Below, in pieces: positions 9,680 to 18,298 of a stretch of 64,000 bases of DNA. Both the position numbers and the translations under genes were made by a program. Positions within the stretch are counted from its first letter, which is position 1, and each line of letters starts with the position of its first letter. The notes under the pieces are model-generated. The model had not been told where the DNA came from and made no database searches. It was given only the letters and a program-made list of their open reading frames with translations. Source of the DNA: Tillus elongatus (Eukaryota; Arthropoda; Insecta; Coleoptera; Cleridae); contig OZ023267.1 in assembly GCA_964006375.1 (NCBI GenBank), positions 79,803,682 to 79,867,681 on the forward strand. The letters are read 5' to 3'.

Positions 9680-11380
9680 CACATATAGTGACATGTCTTT
9701 GCTTAATACATACCTACAGTAGGACCTTGGTCTTGTTTGAGTTTGTCTGTGCATCTGTTTAACATACGTAAGAGAGGCCTCCAAAAGGCGTAAACAACGT
9801 CTTACAGATAATAATCTCGTTCGTGTTAGAACTTGTCTACAACTGATGGTTATAAAAAGTGACCTTCGGGGCTTTGTTAACATTCATAATACACATGTTT
9901 GATATCTAACTTCCTGTTTGAGCTTGTCTGCGCATCTGTTTAACAAACGTAAGAGAGAGGCCTACAAAGGGTAAATAACGTCTGTCAGTTGTTGACCTTG
10001 GTTCTGTTTGAGCTTGTCTGTGCATCTGTTTAACATACGTAGTAATAGCTATCGCTCTGTATGACAACTGAATACAAGTTTTGTTTTAAAAGACATATCC
10101 ATTCAAACAGAGGGCGACCAAAGTGTCCTGTTTGAGCCCGTCTGTGCATATGTTTAACATACGTAAGAGAAAGGCACACATTGGGTAAACAACATATGTC
10201 TGTCAGTTGATGACCTTTGGAATGTAAACTGATGCTATTTCCGTTGAATCATCCATAAACGTGTTTGAACTTGTCTAGAATACAGCCGTTGACATAACCG
10301 AAAGGATGACATCATCCCATTATTCGTGTTTGTAGAAAAGGCCCCCGCTCACACCTTAAATCGTTCCTATTTTCCATATACGAATTTGATGAGTTTACCA
10401 ATCAGGTGGTTACAATAGGCCATAAAGATTTATCTATGTTTGGTATTCAGTGCCCTACCCGTAGTCTATATGAGCAACTCAGTCTGCTATTACAGAAGAT
10501 TATCAGCTATACAAAGGACAACAACGACCACCAACCATCAAATATTGAAGACTATGATGATTATATATAGTGTAACTTATTCAAAATATTTGTTTAACAG
10601 ACCAAACAGCTGACACATAGATTAACATATTAATGTATGAAAATAAAAATATTTACCTGAATGTATATGTGTTGTTATTCCCTGTCTACATGACCACGTT
10701 TCTGTTTAAGATTGTCTAGAGTACACTCGACATCTGTTCAATATATGAGTTAAATAACACAGATGTAGGGGCCCCCGATGGGTAAACGACATTCGTGTTT
10801 GAACTTGTCTAGAATACAGCCGTTGGCAGATGTCATAACAGGAAGGATGACATCATCCATAAACGTGTTTGAGCTTGTCTGTACACTTATTATCTGGTGT
10901 TATTTCCGTTGGATGACATCCCATTATTCGTGTTTGAACCTGTCTAGAATACAGATGTTGGCAGTTGTCATAACAGGAAGGATGACATCATCCATAAACG
11001 TGTTTGAGCTTGTCTGTACAATTGTTATCTAGTGTTATTTCCGTTGGATGACATCATCCCATTATTCGTGTTTGAACCTGTCTAGAATACAGCCGTTGGC
11101 AGTTGTCATAACAGGAAGGATGACATCATCATCATCATTAAACGTGTTTGAGCTTGTCTGTACACGTGTTATCTGGTGGTATTTCCGTTGGATGACATCA
11201 TCCCATCAGTCGTGTTTGAGCTTGTATGAAAGGCCCCCGCTCGCACCTTAAATCGTTCCTATTTTCCATAAGATTGCATGTATTTTAGCCTAATATACAG
11301 TTGACACGGTTTTCCATAAGAAACAACGTATTTGTAGACACACACACGCACAGCACACATGCTAGTTTGTAGGTATAAAT
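8886..11380. other. Gene-free minisatellite region of M1 (left interior)
   Basis: No protein could be recognised. From about 8900 to 9460, three diverged copies of a unit with GTTTGAGC...ttgttgtttgaaaggatat, then acagttcgatgtctttgc and then gacagacagacaa repeat. A (TA)n tract lies at 9599-9677. From 9730 to 10160, cttgtttgagcttgtctgtgc and catctgtttaacatacgtaa blocks recur. At 10780-11225, about 3.5 copies of a roughly 138-bp unit stand in tandem. The short open stretch near 10370-10570 has no recognisable homologue. Some Polintons have the DNA polymerase gene at this end, and M3 keeps it next to the homologous genes, so loss of polymerase sequence here is plausible. Confidence 0.7.
10780..11225. 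repeat. Tandem repeat, unit about 138 bp
   Basis: Each unit contains CGTGTTTGAACTTGTCTAGA-like, CAGCCGTTGGCAGTTGTCAT-like and GATGACATCATCCATAAACG blocks, then GAGCTTGTCTGTACA and TATTTCCGTTGGATGACATC. The GATGACATCATC blocks start near 10846, 10982 and 11120. The same unit recurs inverted at 22733-22910 near the other end of M1. It occurs again at 59290-59430 and, inverted, at 62090-62215 in the arms of the second large inverted repeat. Confidence 0.85.
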
Positions 11381-11420
11381 GAGTGGGCAAGTTTGGGTGT
11401 ATTATTAGTTAGTTGTTGAA

Positions 11421-12065
11421 CCATGCCGTTTAACAGTTTCTTGTGGTATGGACACAAAAATAGATTGATTGAAGAAGACTGTGAATTTGAATTAAAACAG
11501 TTGGTGTTAAAGATACAAGAAGAGCCTTTATCGACGAACGTGATTCTGAAGGGGAAAATTATGAAGGCGGACATATAGTCGAGTTGTGTGACATATATTT
11601 AAGTGGGTTCTGCTCTACACAATTTTTTGCTGCAGCTCTCATTCGATATCATCCAGGAGCTCCGTTAAGTGAACAATTTTTCAAATATTTACCAGAAGAA
11701 GCAAAAAATCAATACATACGTTATTACGATGAACAAACCACCCACACAGAGGATATTTAGTTTACACAAAAAGCTGTGGTATGCAGATAAAACGAGAATG
11801 TATAGTGAGAAAGACGCCGCAAAAGTCAGACTGTTAGTGTTAAAGATATCAAAACAAGCTTATCGAACGGCCGTAAGTCCGAAGCCGAAGAATATGAAAG
11901 TAGACATATAGTTGAGTTGTGTGACGTATATTTAAGTGAATTTTGTTCTACACAATTTTTTGCTTTGGCACTCATTCAATACCAACCAGGAGCTCCGTTA
12001 AGTGAACCATTTTTCAAATATTTACCCGAAGAAGCAAAAAATCAATACAAAAGTTATTATGATGC
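11421..12065 (+). repeat. Direct duplication of about 310 bp within an M1 gene
   Basis: Two copies, about 11421-11733 and 11757-12065, share long identical blocks such as ttagtgttaaagat, cacaattttttgct, ccaggagctccgttaagtga and gaagaagcaaaaaatcaata. Both encode the same peptide region (APLSE..FFKYLPEEAKNQY). The first copy begins with an ATG at 11423. The duplication displaced the 5' part of the gene that continues to 13317. Confidence 0.8.
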
Positions 12066-13317
12066 TGATGAGGTTACACTCGAAACAACGAACATAGAAA
12101 TTGAACCGCCAACCGAGGAACAACTCAAACACGAAACACTCGAGACGATGAGAGAAGGGTTTAATAAAGAATTTGAGTTTTTAAGCTGCGATGACATCCA
12201 CAAGTTTGAGGACCACCTAAACGATATATTAAAACACAGTTAAAATTTTAATGATGATGCTGAACGTACTAAACCCATTAATTTTCTAACACGAAAACTT
12301 CACCGTACAGACGCCACCGACATGTTATATACAATTTGTAGCGAATATTTTGACAGTCTTCCAACCAATGCTGATTGGGATAGATATGAGAACAAAGATT
12401 GTGTTGCTGTAGAAAAGTTTGTTAAAGTCTGGCAGAAATATCTGGATGATCATGCAGTGTAGCACAAATATGCTAAAGTATTTAGTGATCGCAATAGATT
12501 TGTAAAATTTACCAGTAAACCAATCCGAACCATACAACCGAAGTTTGTGGTGGGGGAACAACAAAACCTACTTAACATGGTCAGCAAGCTTCAGTCTAAA
12601 CTTAAAAGAGTTTGTGTAAACATGTCTTGCGATTGTATTAACATGAATATGTCTGTGTCGGAGAACGACGACAACAGCAACGGCTATGCCGTTGATGAAA
12701 ACGATGGCCCCGATTTCGCAGAACACCAAACGCGACGAGTCTTATTTAACAAGTATCAACTTGACGACATACTGTTGATGGAAACCACGTTTAGTGTTCG
12801 ATGATCCTTGAAATTGATTACCGGCATCAGTGCAAGAAACGACTTTACAAATGTTGTGAAATTTGTCAATCCGTTAACGCTGAATGAAGAAAACCAATAT
12901 TTGGCCTTGGAAGAGTGGGATTTTTACGATTTCCTAGATAACATACGTGAATTGTGTGGGAAATATCTTAAAGGTGAAGACGAGCCTAATAGCTTTATAG
13001 TGCATCAACTTAATTACTGTCGGATAACCTATTCAAACGTGCTAAGTGAAAAAGCCCTGTGTATCGATAACGGTTTCACATCTATGCATCTATTCTTGAA
13101 CGAAGAGTGTGTAGAACAGTTGCAGAGACTTGAGGTGTTGGTTAAAGCAAGACTGAACTATCTGAAAGAATCACAATTTGCATGTTTTATGGAAAAGATA
13201 GTGCAAATATTAAACGATCTGGGTAAGTGGGACGCTAATGTACCGCAGACCATCCAAACTATAAAAACTTTACTCGACACTGTAACACCAGCATTTAAAT
13301 ATTACATGTTGGAGTGA
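11917..13317 (+). pseudogene. Uncharacterised M1 gene, about 467 codons in one frame with three in-frame stops
   Basis: One reading frame runs from 11917 to the stop at 13315-13317, interrupted by TAA (12241-12243), TAG (12460-12462) and TGA (12802-12804) but without any frameshift. This says it was a single protein or two fused neighbours. The N-part has CSTQFFALALIQY and FFKYLPEEAKNQY. The middle is acidic. The C-part has ALEEWDFYDFLDNIRELC and LNEECVEQLQRLEVLVKARL. The C-part is homologous to the M3 relic at 5380-5980. No known domain was recognised. The true start is probably upstream, in the duplicated 11421-12065 segment. The next gene, a membrane protein, follows 70 bp later in the same direction, as in M3. 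Confidence 0.6.
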
Positions 13318-13333
13318 GAGCCATCCATAACAT

Positions 13334-13773
13334 TCGCCATGGTTCCTTTAAAGCAAGTTTCATAGTCCTAACAGCAGTGTCAGAATGTGTTGTATATTCA
13401 TAGACCACCCAATGTAACAGAAGTACGAATTTGTTTCGACACCGATGACTGCATGATATGGGAAGCGCTTACAACAACAACATATCTACACAACGACGAC
13501 CTAGTTCCGCTTGCAACATACAACATGTCAGCCAAAAGCCTGTCATCTGATGTGATACGTTACAAAGTTATGTTTCTGTTTGATAATGGCAGCCGTGGCG
13601 AGACACCTGATTGGACCACTCTTGTGTTGACTGACGCCCAGCTGTTCACTTCAAAGTATATTTTTGTGTTTATAGCCACTGGCTTTCTCACATGTCTTAC
13701 CATATTCATGTTGATGTACTTTTGTTTCAAATATAGCACTTATCTGCACATGTATCGCAAACCTGTTTGCTAA
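13334..13773 (+). pseudogene. Putative type I membrane protein of M1
   Basis: Upstream of the open stretch 13387-13773 another frame encodes a hydrophobic start (SFIVLTAV after an ATG near 13339). It matches the signal-like N-terminus of the M3 homologue (6065), so one frameshift near 13375-13390 separates signal and body. The body has EVRICFDTDDC, NMSAKS and RYKVMFLFDNGSRGET, then a single membrane span (FVFIATGFLTCLTIFMLMYF) and a short Lys/Arg-Tyr tail ending KPVC. Two N-glycosylation-type sites (NVT, NMS) lie before the span. A 3' AATAAA-like signal follows near 13788. The function is unknown. Conservation of layout in M1 and M3 suggests a real membrane protein of the element. Confidence 0.6.
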
Positions 13774-13867
13774 TACAAATATATAAAATAAACACTTGTG
13801 TTTTATTTACTAGTTTTTAAGGATTGTTAGGGGTATTAGAAAAACATATATAATTTACAACTTTTTA

Positions 13868-14371
13868 TTACGGCAACAAGTTTACAATATACGAAAATAA
13901 TAGTATACAATTATTTACACTACATATGCATTTTCTATTATATCCCAGAGTATGATCCATACATAAAGGAATGTCAGACACCAGCTTCGGACACCCAGGA
14001 CTGTTTTCCATGTTAATAACATCCACTTGATAGCCACAATTTAACAGTAAATGTAACAAAAACCTTTGTTTATTTGCTCCTTTAACATAAATTCTACCCA
14101 CTTGTTGGGCAATAATATGTTTGGCTATTATATTTGGTAATTCTTCTAAATTAACATTACCATAATTATAATCAATACAATGGTGTTGAGTTTGTAGGAA
14201 CTTCACTTGTTTGATTATATCTGCATGCAGGAAACGTAGCGGTGTATGTGGCTTAAATACATAATGTACAGTTTGATACCCATTATAAATCACTAGTTCT
14301 TTAGGTGTGAACTCGGGGAGACAGAAACCTTGAGTGTCGATAACGACGAACCTCATCTTGACACTGCCCAA
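13868..14371 (-). CDS. Uncharacterised DxQGF family protein of Polintons
   Basis: The 167-residue frame is intact. It begins MGSVKMRFVVIDTQGF; the methionine at residue 6 may be the true start because the family core begins there. It has the layout of a family I recall from arthropod Polintons: a D-x-Q-G-F start, a KELVIY segment, FKPHTP, a histidine-rich HHCIDYNYG, an IYVKGANKQRFL segment, a GCPKL block, and a C-terminal C-x-x-H...CIC segment. The alternation of beta-like strands and the opening Asp recall RNase H-fold proteins, but I cannot show a catalytic set. It follows the MCP gene in the same direction with a 70-bp gap. No copy was found after the M2 MCP. Confidence 0.6.
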   Translation of the reverse strand: MGSVKMRFVVIDTQGFCLPEFTPKELVIYNGYQTVHYVFKPHTPLRFLHADIIKQVKFLQTQHHCIDYNYGNVNLEELPNIIAKHIIAQQVGRIYVKGANKQRFLLHLLLNCGYQVDVINMENSPGCPKLVSDIPLCMDHTLGYNRKCICSVNNCILLFSYIVNLLP

Positions 14372-14438
14372 CCACTATACTTCCAATTCGGCTTACATAG
14401 CCCTAGGGTGAGTGGTGGGGGAACGTTGTATGACATAC

Positions 14439-15632
14439 TCAGATGATATAACGAACAACGTTAGAGAGTGAGGAGTATTCGATGATGCAATCATGTATAA
14501 TTATGCAGAAACATTTAGTGTTATTGGGACAGTTCTGGTTACTTTCCATCTCCAATTTGATATCGACAGTTGACGGTTTAATGGAATCCGTATACTTTGA
14601 ACAATAAAACACAAACATGGGATTTTTTGCGAAAGCTTTGTAATCCAACGTAGGCTGTGGTTCTCTACCGAGATATGCTCGTTGAAATTCAATCATGTTT
14701 TTATATGCTTCCAGATAATTTGCTTGCCCAAAATTCAGATTCATACCCTCGGTCGGAATTTGTTTTGAATTCAGGTGCAGTCATATATCTCGAACGTCCA
14801 CATGATCAAACTGGTTAATATCTTTTCCTGGGTTGTGGTGGCGATCCGTTTGAAAGATGACGATAACAAAGCGAGGTCGTTCGGTGTTTGATAAGGTCTT
14901 CACAGACCACAAGTCCTTGGTTGAATTACTCACATTCGGTAATTCGTACATCTCCCATTTTCTAAACGGTATAAGAATCTTTTTATCTTGGGCGATTGAT
15001 TTTAACATCACATCACTGGGGTGTATGTGTTTGACTTGCAATGCCATATGTTCAATGTTAAACTTTATAGCTTTGTCGGCGCTAGGTACACTGCTCAGAA
15101 TATAGCAATTTCTATCGTTCGGACCGCGTGTTATTCGTACCAACAAACGGCTGAAAAGCACTTTTCTGTAATCTTTGAAAAGATTGCACAGGTAGCTGAG
15201 CGGTAGGCAATAGCAAAATCTGTTGTTTTTCACCATGGTGTTCCTTTCGTTCGGATGCCAGCCGGTAGGTATAAGAGCTCGTGCTTCATCGCTGTTTGCT
15301 TGTAATAATGTTCGGACTGCTGTAACTATGCCTGGATTTCTAACATGTTCTATAATCTGATTGCTTATCTCAATAGCCACAGAGGAGAACAAATGAGCTG
15401 CCGTATTCGCTGTTATCGACACATCACCTGTTGTACCCGTTGTCTCAGTGGAACCGCTGATCAGGAGAGCTGCCGAAGACCAATCGTAAAACACATCTTG
15501 CTGGTTGATGGCAAACTCACATGTGTCGTTGTAATCAAATGATCTGGTTTGCGGAGCGTACGTGTGTACTTCTTCTCCCTTGATGGATTCGTCGTGGACG
15601 GGGTCTGCGAAGATATGTAGTTTGCTTAACAT
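14439..15632 (-). pseudogene. MCP: Major capsid protein (double jelly roll) of M1, one in-frame stop
   Basis: The frame starts MLSKLHIFADPVHDESIKG and runs 398 codons to 14439 without a frameshift, interrupted by a single TGA at 14781-14783. Shared blocks with the M2 copy (33401-36355) include INQQDVF, SSVAIEISNQIIEHVRNP, NRFCYCLPLSYL, IPFRKWEMYEL, LWSVKTLSNTERPRFVIV and the C-terminal IIIHDCIIEY. This is the Polinton/adintovirus hexon-like protein, which assembles trimeric capsomers in relatives. The ATG lies inside the small upstream ORF (15535-15747). It is the last of the tight leftward cluster protease-penton-small ORF-MCP. Confidence 0.85.
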
Positions 15633-15747
15633 CGTAACCTAATTGATGTAGAAACTGTACGTTCTCCTCGGATAGCACCGTCTGTGATGCAGACAACGAA
15701 GATACTGACCGATGTTGCTCGTCGGCACTGGTATTTATAACTAACAT
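15535..15747 (-). CDS. Small conserved ORF overlapping the MCP start (M1)
   Basis: This 70-codon frame starts with an ATG that overlaps the stop codon of the penton gene (ATGTTAG arrangement near 15747-15741). It ends 98 bp inside the MCP gene in another frame. The peptide is Ser-rich and then reads ENVQFLHQLGYDV. The M2 element has a homologue of 53 codons at the same place (33280-33441) with NIEFLKSLGYHV. A TATAAATA sequence lies within its first codons and could serve MCP transcription. The function is unknown. Conservation of peptide and position in two diverged elements argues that it is translated. Confidence 0.6.
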   Translation of the reverse strand: MLVINTSADEQHRSVSSLSASQTVLSEENVQFLHQLGYDVKQTTYLRRPRPRRIHQGRRSTHVRSANQII

Positions 15748-16520
15748 ACCGCAGGTGTCTTGCTCATTTGTAATATCACGATGATCTCTTCACCTTGAAA
15801 GTTCACAGGCACTGCATTCTGATCGATGATGTTTACATTTATATGGGAGATGATACGTGTGTTGACGGGTAGAAACAGTTTACTGTGTGGGTTTATGTCG
15901 ATTGCATAGCCCGGATCAACCATCGGAGCAAACTCGTATAGTGTGTGTGTCGGTTTTCCATCGTGGTAAGACCCGCTCACTATGTTACACTCCAAACGGA
16001 TCGTTTTCACTTTAACAATCTCCACTGGTAAATCGGATGCGTGCACCACATCCTTAATAAGAGATCTGTTTGAGGAAAAACCCAAGAGAGGAGCTATTGA
16101 GGCGTTCACTGCCAAATCAATGTCATGCTTGCACTGTATCTCACACTTGAAAGTGTTGTTGTTGGCTTTCAAACTGAACAGTTTACTTGCATCGTCAACA
16201 GCAGCACCCTCTGGAAAATTATTCAACTTAATATGGATACGGGTCATTTCGTTTTGGATACAGCGTTCCATATCGCTAATTTCATAAGCTCCGTTGGACA
16301 TTATTATTTCTTGTATCACACCATCTTTCTTAGGTTCGGCTTCGAGTGTAAAATAAAAATGCAACTTATTACAACCGGTCTCTATATTTGGTATGGTGTT
16401 GTATGTGTGAAAATTCGAGAGTGCCAATGAATGATCAAACCGGGGGTCTAACACTATCGGTGGAAATATGTCCAATGACAGGGAGGACGTAGAGTCTTTC
16501 AACTCGAACGTTAGCGACAT
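15741..16520 (-). CDS. Minor capsid protein, penton-like single jelly roll (M1)
   Basis: The start at 16520 (MSLTFELKDSTS) was chosen over the longer frame to 16586 because the M2 copy (ATG at 32573) aligns from here. The 259-residue protein shares with M2 the blocks HTYNTIPNI, GAYEISDME and DLPVEIVKVKTIRLE, a block running from VSGSY to MVDPGYAID, and VPVNFQGEEIIV. These are typical of the Polinton minor capsid protein, which forms the five-fold vertices in related virions. The frame is intact. It is tightly packed between the protease gene (stop at 16553) and the small ORF, whose start codon overlaps its stop. Confidence 0.85.
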   Translation of the reverse strand: MSLTFELKDSTSSLSLDIFPPIVLDPRFDHSLALSNFHTYNTIPNIETGCNKLHFYFTLEAEPKKDGVIQEIIMSNGAYEISDMERCIQNEMTRIHIKLNNFPEGAAVDDASKLFSLKANNNTFKCEIQCKHDIDLAVNASIAPLLGFSSNRSLIKDVVHASDLPVEIVKVKTIRLECNIVSGSYHDGKPTHTLYEFAPMVDPGYAIDINPHSKLFLPVNTRIISHINVNIIDQNAVPVNFQGEEIIVILQMSKTPAVC

Positions 16521-16552
16521 GACTGATACACATAGGCTAATGTTTGAGTCTT

Positions 16553-17406
16553 TTATTGCAAAAATTTTAAACACAAGTGACCACAATTAATTGTGTTATA
16601 TGTTTGATACACATCATGATTATACAATATGGAATGGACTTTAAGGTAACGTTGGAGCTCCACAGGAGGCTTCAAGTTTCCATACGAGTCAAAGTACTCG
16701 ACTATGTCACTACGTTTCCTCACAGCAACCCAATGGCTGCCTGGCTTTTTGTGTGTTAGACTCGATGCATTTTCGCAACAATTAGAACCGTAGACCGGTT
16801 TCGCTCTCATTAGAGCACTTCAGTACGGCATACTAATTGTAGCAAAAATGCACCAAAAGTAATACGGCTATCGTATAGCCAGTCTTAAAATACTCAGTAA
16901 GTGGTGGACGTGCCGCCAACTAGTTGCGGAACCAAGTAGTATGCTGTCACGCCAGCTCCAAATAACACAAAGTGTTAAAAAATAGAGACTGGATACAGCT
17001 AACTAACAATTTAGAAAATTGTCGGCCCTGGCCCATTTCTACCCCAATATAGGGACAAAGTATGTAAGACTCAATGCATTTTCGCAACAATTAGAAATGG
17101 GCCAGGGCTGACAATTTTCTAAATTGTTAGTTAGCTGTATCCAGTCTTTATTTTTTAACACTTTGTGTTATTTGTAGCTGGCGTGATAGCATATTACTTG
17201 GTTTCCATAACTAGGTGGCGGCACGTCCACCACTTACTGAGTATTCTTGTGTGTTTGCAAATTCATAATGAACGATTCGTTTTTACGTGGTCCATTGCGT
17301 GAAAGCTCATCTCGCATGTATACACCTCTAAAATATGGGATTTTCATTTTACCAGCAAACTTGACAAGATCTAAATTTGTTAGAGGTCTTGCTGGTAAAG
17401 GTATCA
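16553..17406 (-). pseudogene. Adenain-like cysteine protease of M1, interrupted by a 0.49-kb insertion
   Basis: The N-part (about 17406-17246) reads LPARPLT, KFAGKMKIPYFRGVYMRD and NESFIMNLQTHK. The C-part (16756-16553) has the catalytic His block GSHWVAV, the YFDSYGNLKPP block and the Cys block NCGHLCLKFL. These are the adenovirus-type protease signatures: His, acidic residue, Cys. An inserted foldback sequence (16757-17245) separates them. The position of the M2 start codon, which overlaps the PLA2 stop as TGATG, reads TGATA here, so the start is also lost. In relatives this enzyme matures virion proteins. Confidence 0.8.
16757..17245. mobile_element. Foldback/MITE-like insertion in the M1 protease gene
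   Basis: The insertion is flanked by a short duplication resembling TTGTGTGTT (near 16748-16756 and 17246-17256). Its right 360 bp (about 16888-17245) is an inverted repeat with arms of roughly 150 bp, opening AATACTCAGTAAGTGGTGGA and closing with its complement. The left 130 bp contains a second small hairpin (tgcattttcgcaacaattag against ctaattgtagcaaaaatgca). The first arm of that hairpin recurs in the loop of the larger one (near 17075), so two related foldback units may be nested. No coding capacity was found. Confidence 0.7.
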
Positions 17407-18222
17407 CACATTTTTTGTCTTGTGTAAATACAAACCGTAGCCGCTGCGTTGTCTCTTCATGTACAGACCGTCACCCACACCAGTACCTCGTTTACCCACA
17501 GCAATGGCATCCATTGTTTGATTGTGACGTTTTGCCTCTTCCAGTTTCTGTTTCGCAGACTTGGCATCGTTCACGGCTTTAGCAATACCGGCAGCACCGC
17601 CTCCCAGAGCTCCTAGCGCTGACAGCCCACGAAATATAAGAGGTAACAGTGGAAGGAATCCTCCGCTTTTAGGTATTGGAACAACTCGAGTTACCTTAAC
17701 TTTCTTTCGACCACCGGCGTTTTTTATGACTTTTCTCGCTACATGCAGTAGATTTTTCACAGACGGCACTTCCTCTCCCACATTGATAGCACCACACATC
17801 AAAGCCAGTATGTTTTTAAACGGTACCTTGCCACCAACTTTTCTCTTACGTGTACCATTACTAGTTTTTCTGGGTTTGTTCACACCCATACCAAGTTTTC
17901 TTTTAACTTTCATTGTTTTTGCTACACTCCAAGCTGCCGCCTTCTCACGAAAACTTGCGTCCTTTGACTTGACACGTTCCTTGGCTCGGTGCTCCAACAC
18001 CTCGTCGGCACGATGCCTGTCACTCAACTGTTTTGATTGCGAGTATGCGATGTCGTGCTCTCGACAAGCACGATCTAACGGGTTGATACCTTGATCACCT
18101 CTGGCAAGACTTTCTTTAAGTTTAGTGACCGGACCACAAAACTGGTAACCGGGTATGTGTAACTCAACAGGCAATTTGTTAATAAGTGTGTTAACGAGGC
18201 CTTCACCCTTAAATCCTAACAT
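17404..18222 (-). CDS. Virion protein with parvovirus-type PLA2 domain and pX-like C-terminus (M1)
   Basis: The frame of 272 residues is open. Residues 23-80 match the phospholipase A2 domain known from parvovirus VP1: IPGYQFCGP stands in the calcium-loop position, HD (56-57) within CREHDIAY is the catalytic dyad, and Asp73 lies in the next helix. A long Lys/Arg-rich basic region follows, then a Gly-rich hydrophobic stretch (GGFLPLLPLIFRGLSALG...) like adenovirus pX/pVI-type proteins of adintoviruses. A GDGLYMKRQRSGYGLYL tail ends the protein. In relatives such lipases help the particle leave endosomes, and the basic part may bind DNA; both are inference here. It starts 76 bp from the divergent ATPase gene. 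Confidence 0.75.
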   Translation of the reverse strand: MLGFKGEGLVNTLINKLPVELHIPGYQFCGPVTKLKESLARGDQGINPLDRACREHDIAYSQSKQLSDRHRADEVLEHRAKERVKSKDASFREKAAAWSVAKTMKVKRKLGMGVNKPRKTSNGTRKRKVGGKVPFKNILALMCGAINVGEEVPSVKNLLHVARKVIKNAGGRKKVKVTRVVPIPKSGGFLPLLPLIFRGLSALGALGGGAAGIAKAVNDAKSAKQKLEEAKRHNQTMDAIAVGKRGTGVGDGLYMKRQRSGYGLYLHKTKNV

Positions 18223-18298
18223 TGATACTAAAGCGGTGATGTATTAAACACCAGTATTTATACTTACAGCAAGCAGGTTGGTGTTAGTCTAGTTAACG
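18223..18298. promoter_or_regulatory. Divergent promoter region between PLA2 and ATPase genes (M1)
   Basis: Only 76 bp separate the two divergent start codons. On the PLA2 strand the sequence CTGTAAGTATAAATA contains a TATA-like core about 40 bp before the ATG. The same 15 bases occur, in the same relative place and orientation, in the 77-bp gap of M2 (31295-31371), although the rest of the gap has diverged. This is good comparative evidence for a core promoter element. Confidence 0.65.

Noticed and set aside
9515..9883. Long frame rich in Tyr-Ile repeats; likewise 24288-24559, 43104-43595 and 52007-52369
   Set aside because: These frames exist only because (TA)n tracts have no stop in two frames; flanking residues show no protein family.
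10780..11225. CRISPR-like array of regular repeats
   Set aside because: Units are about 138 bp and repeat throughout without unique spacers; the context is a eukaryotic transposon.
17561..18094. 177-codon frame opposite the PLA2 gene
   Set aside because: It is the antisense shadow of the virion protein and does not persist as a frame in M2.
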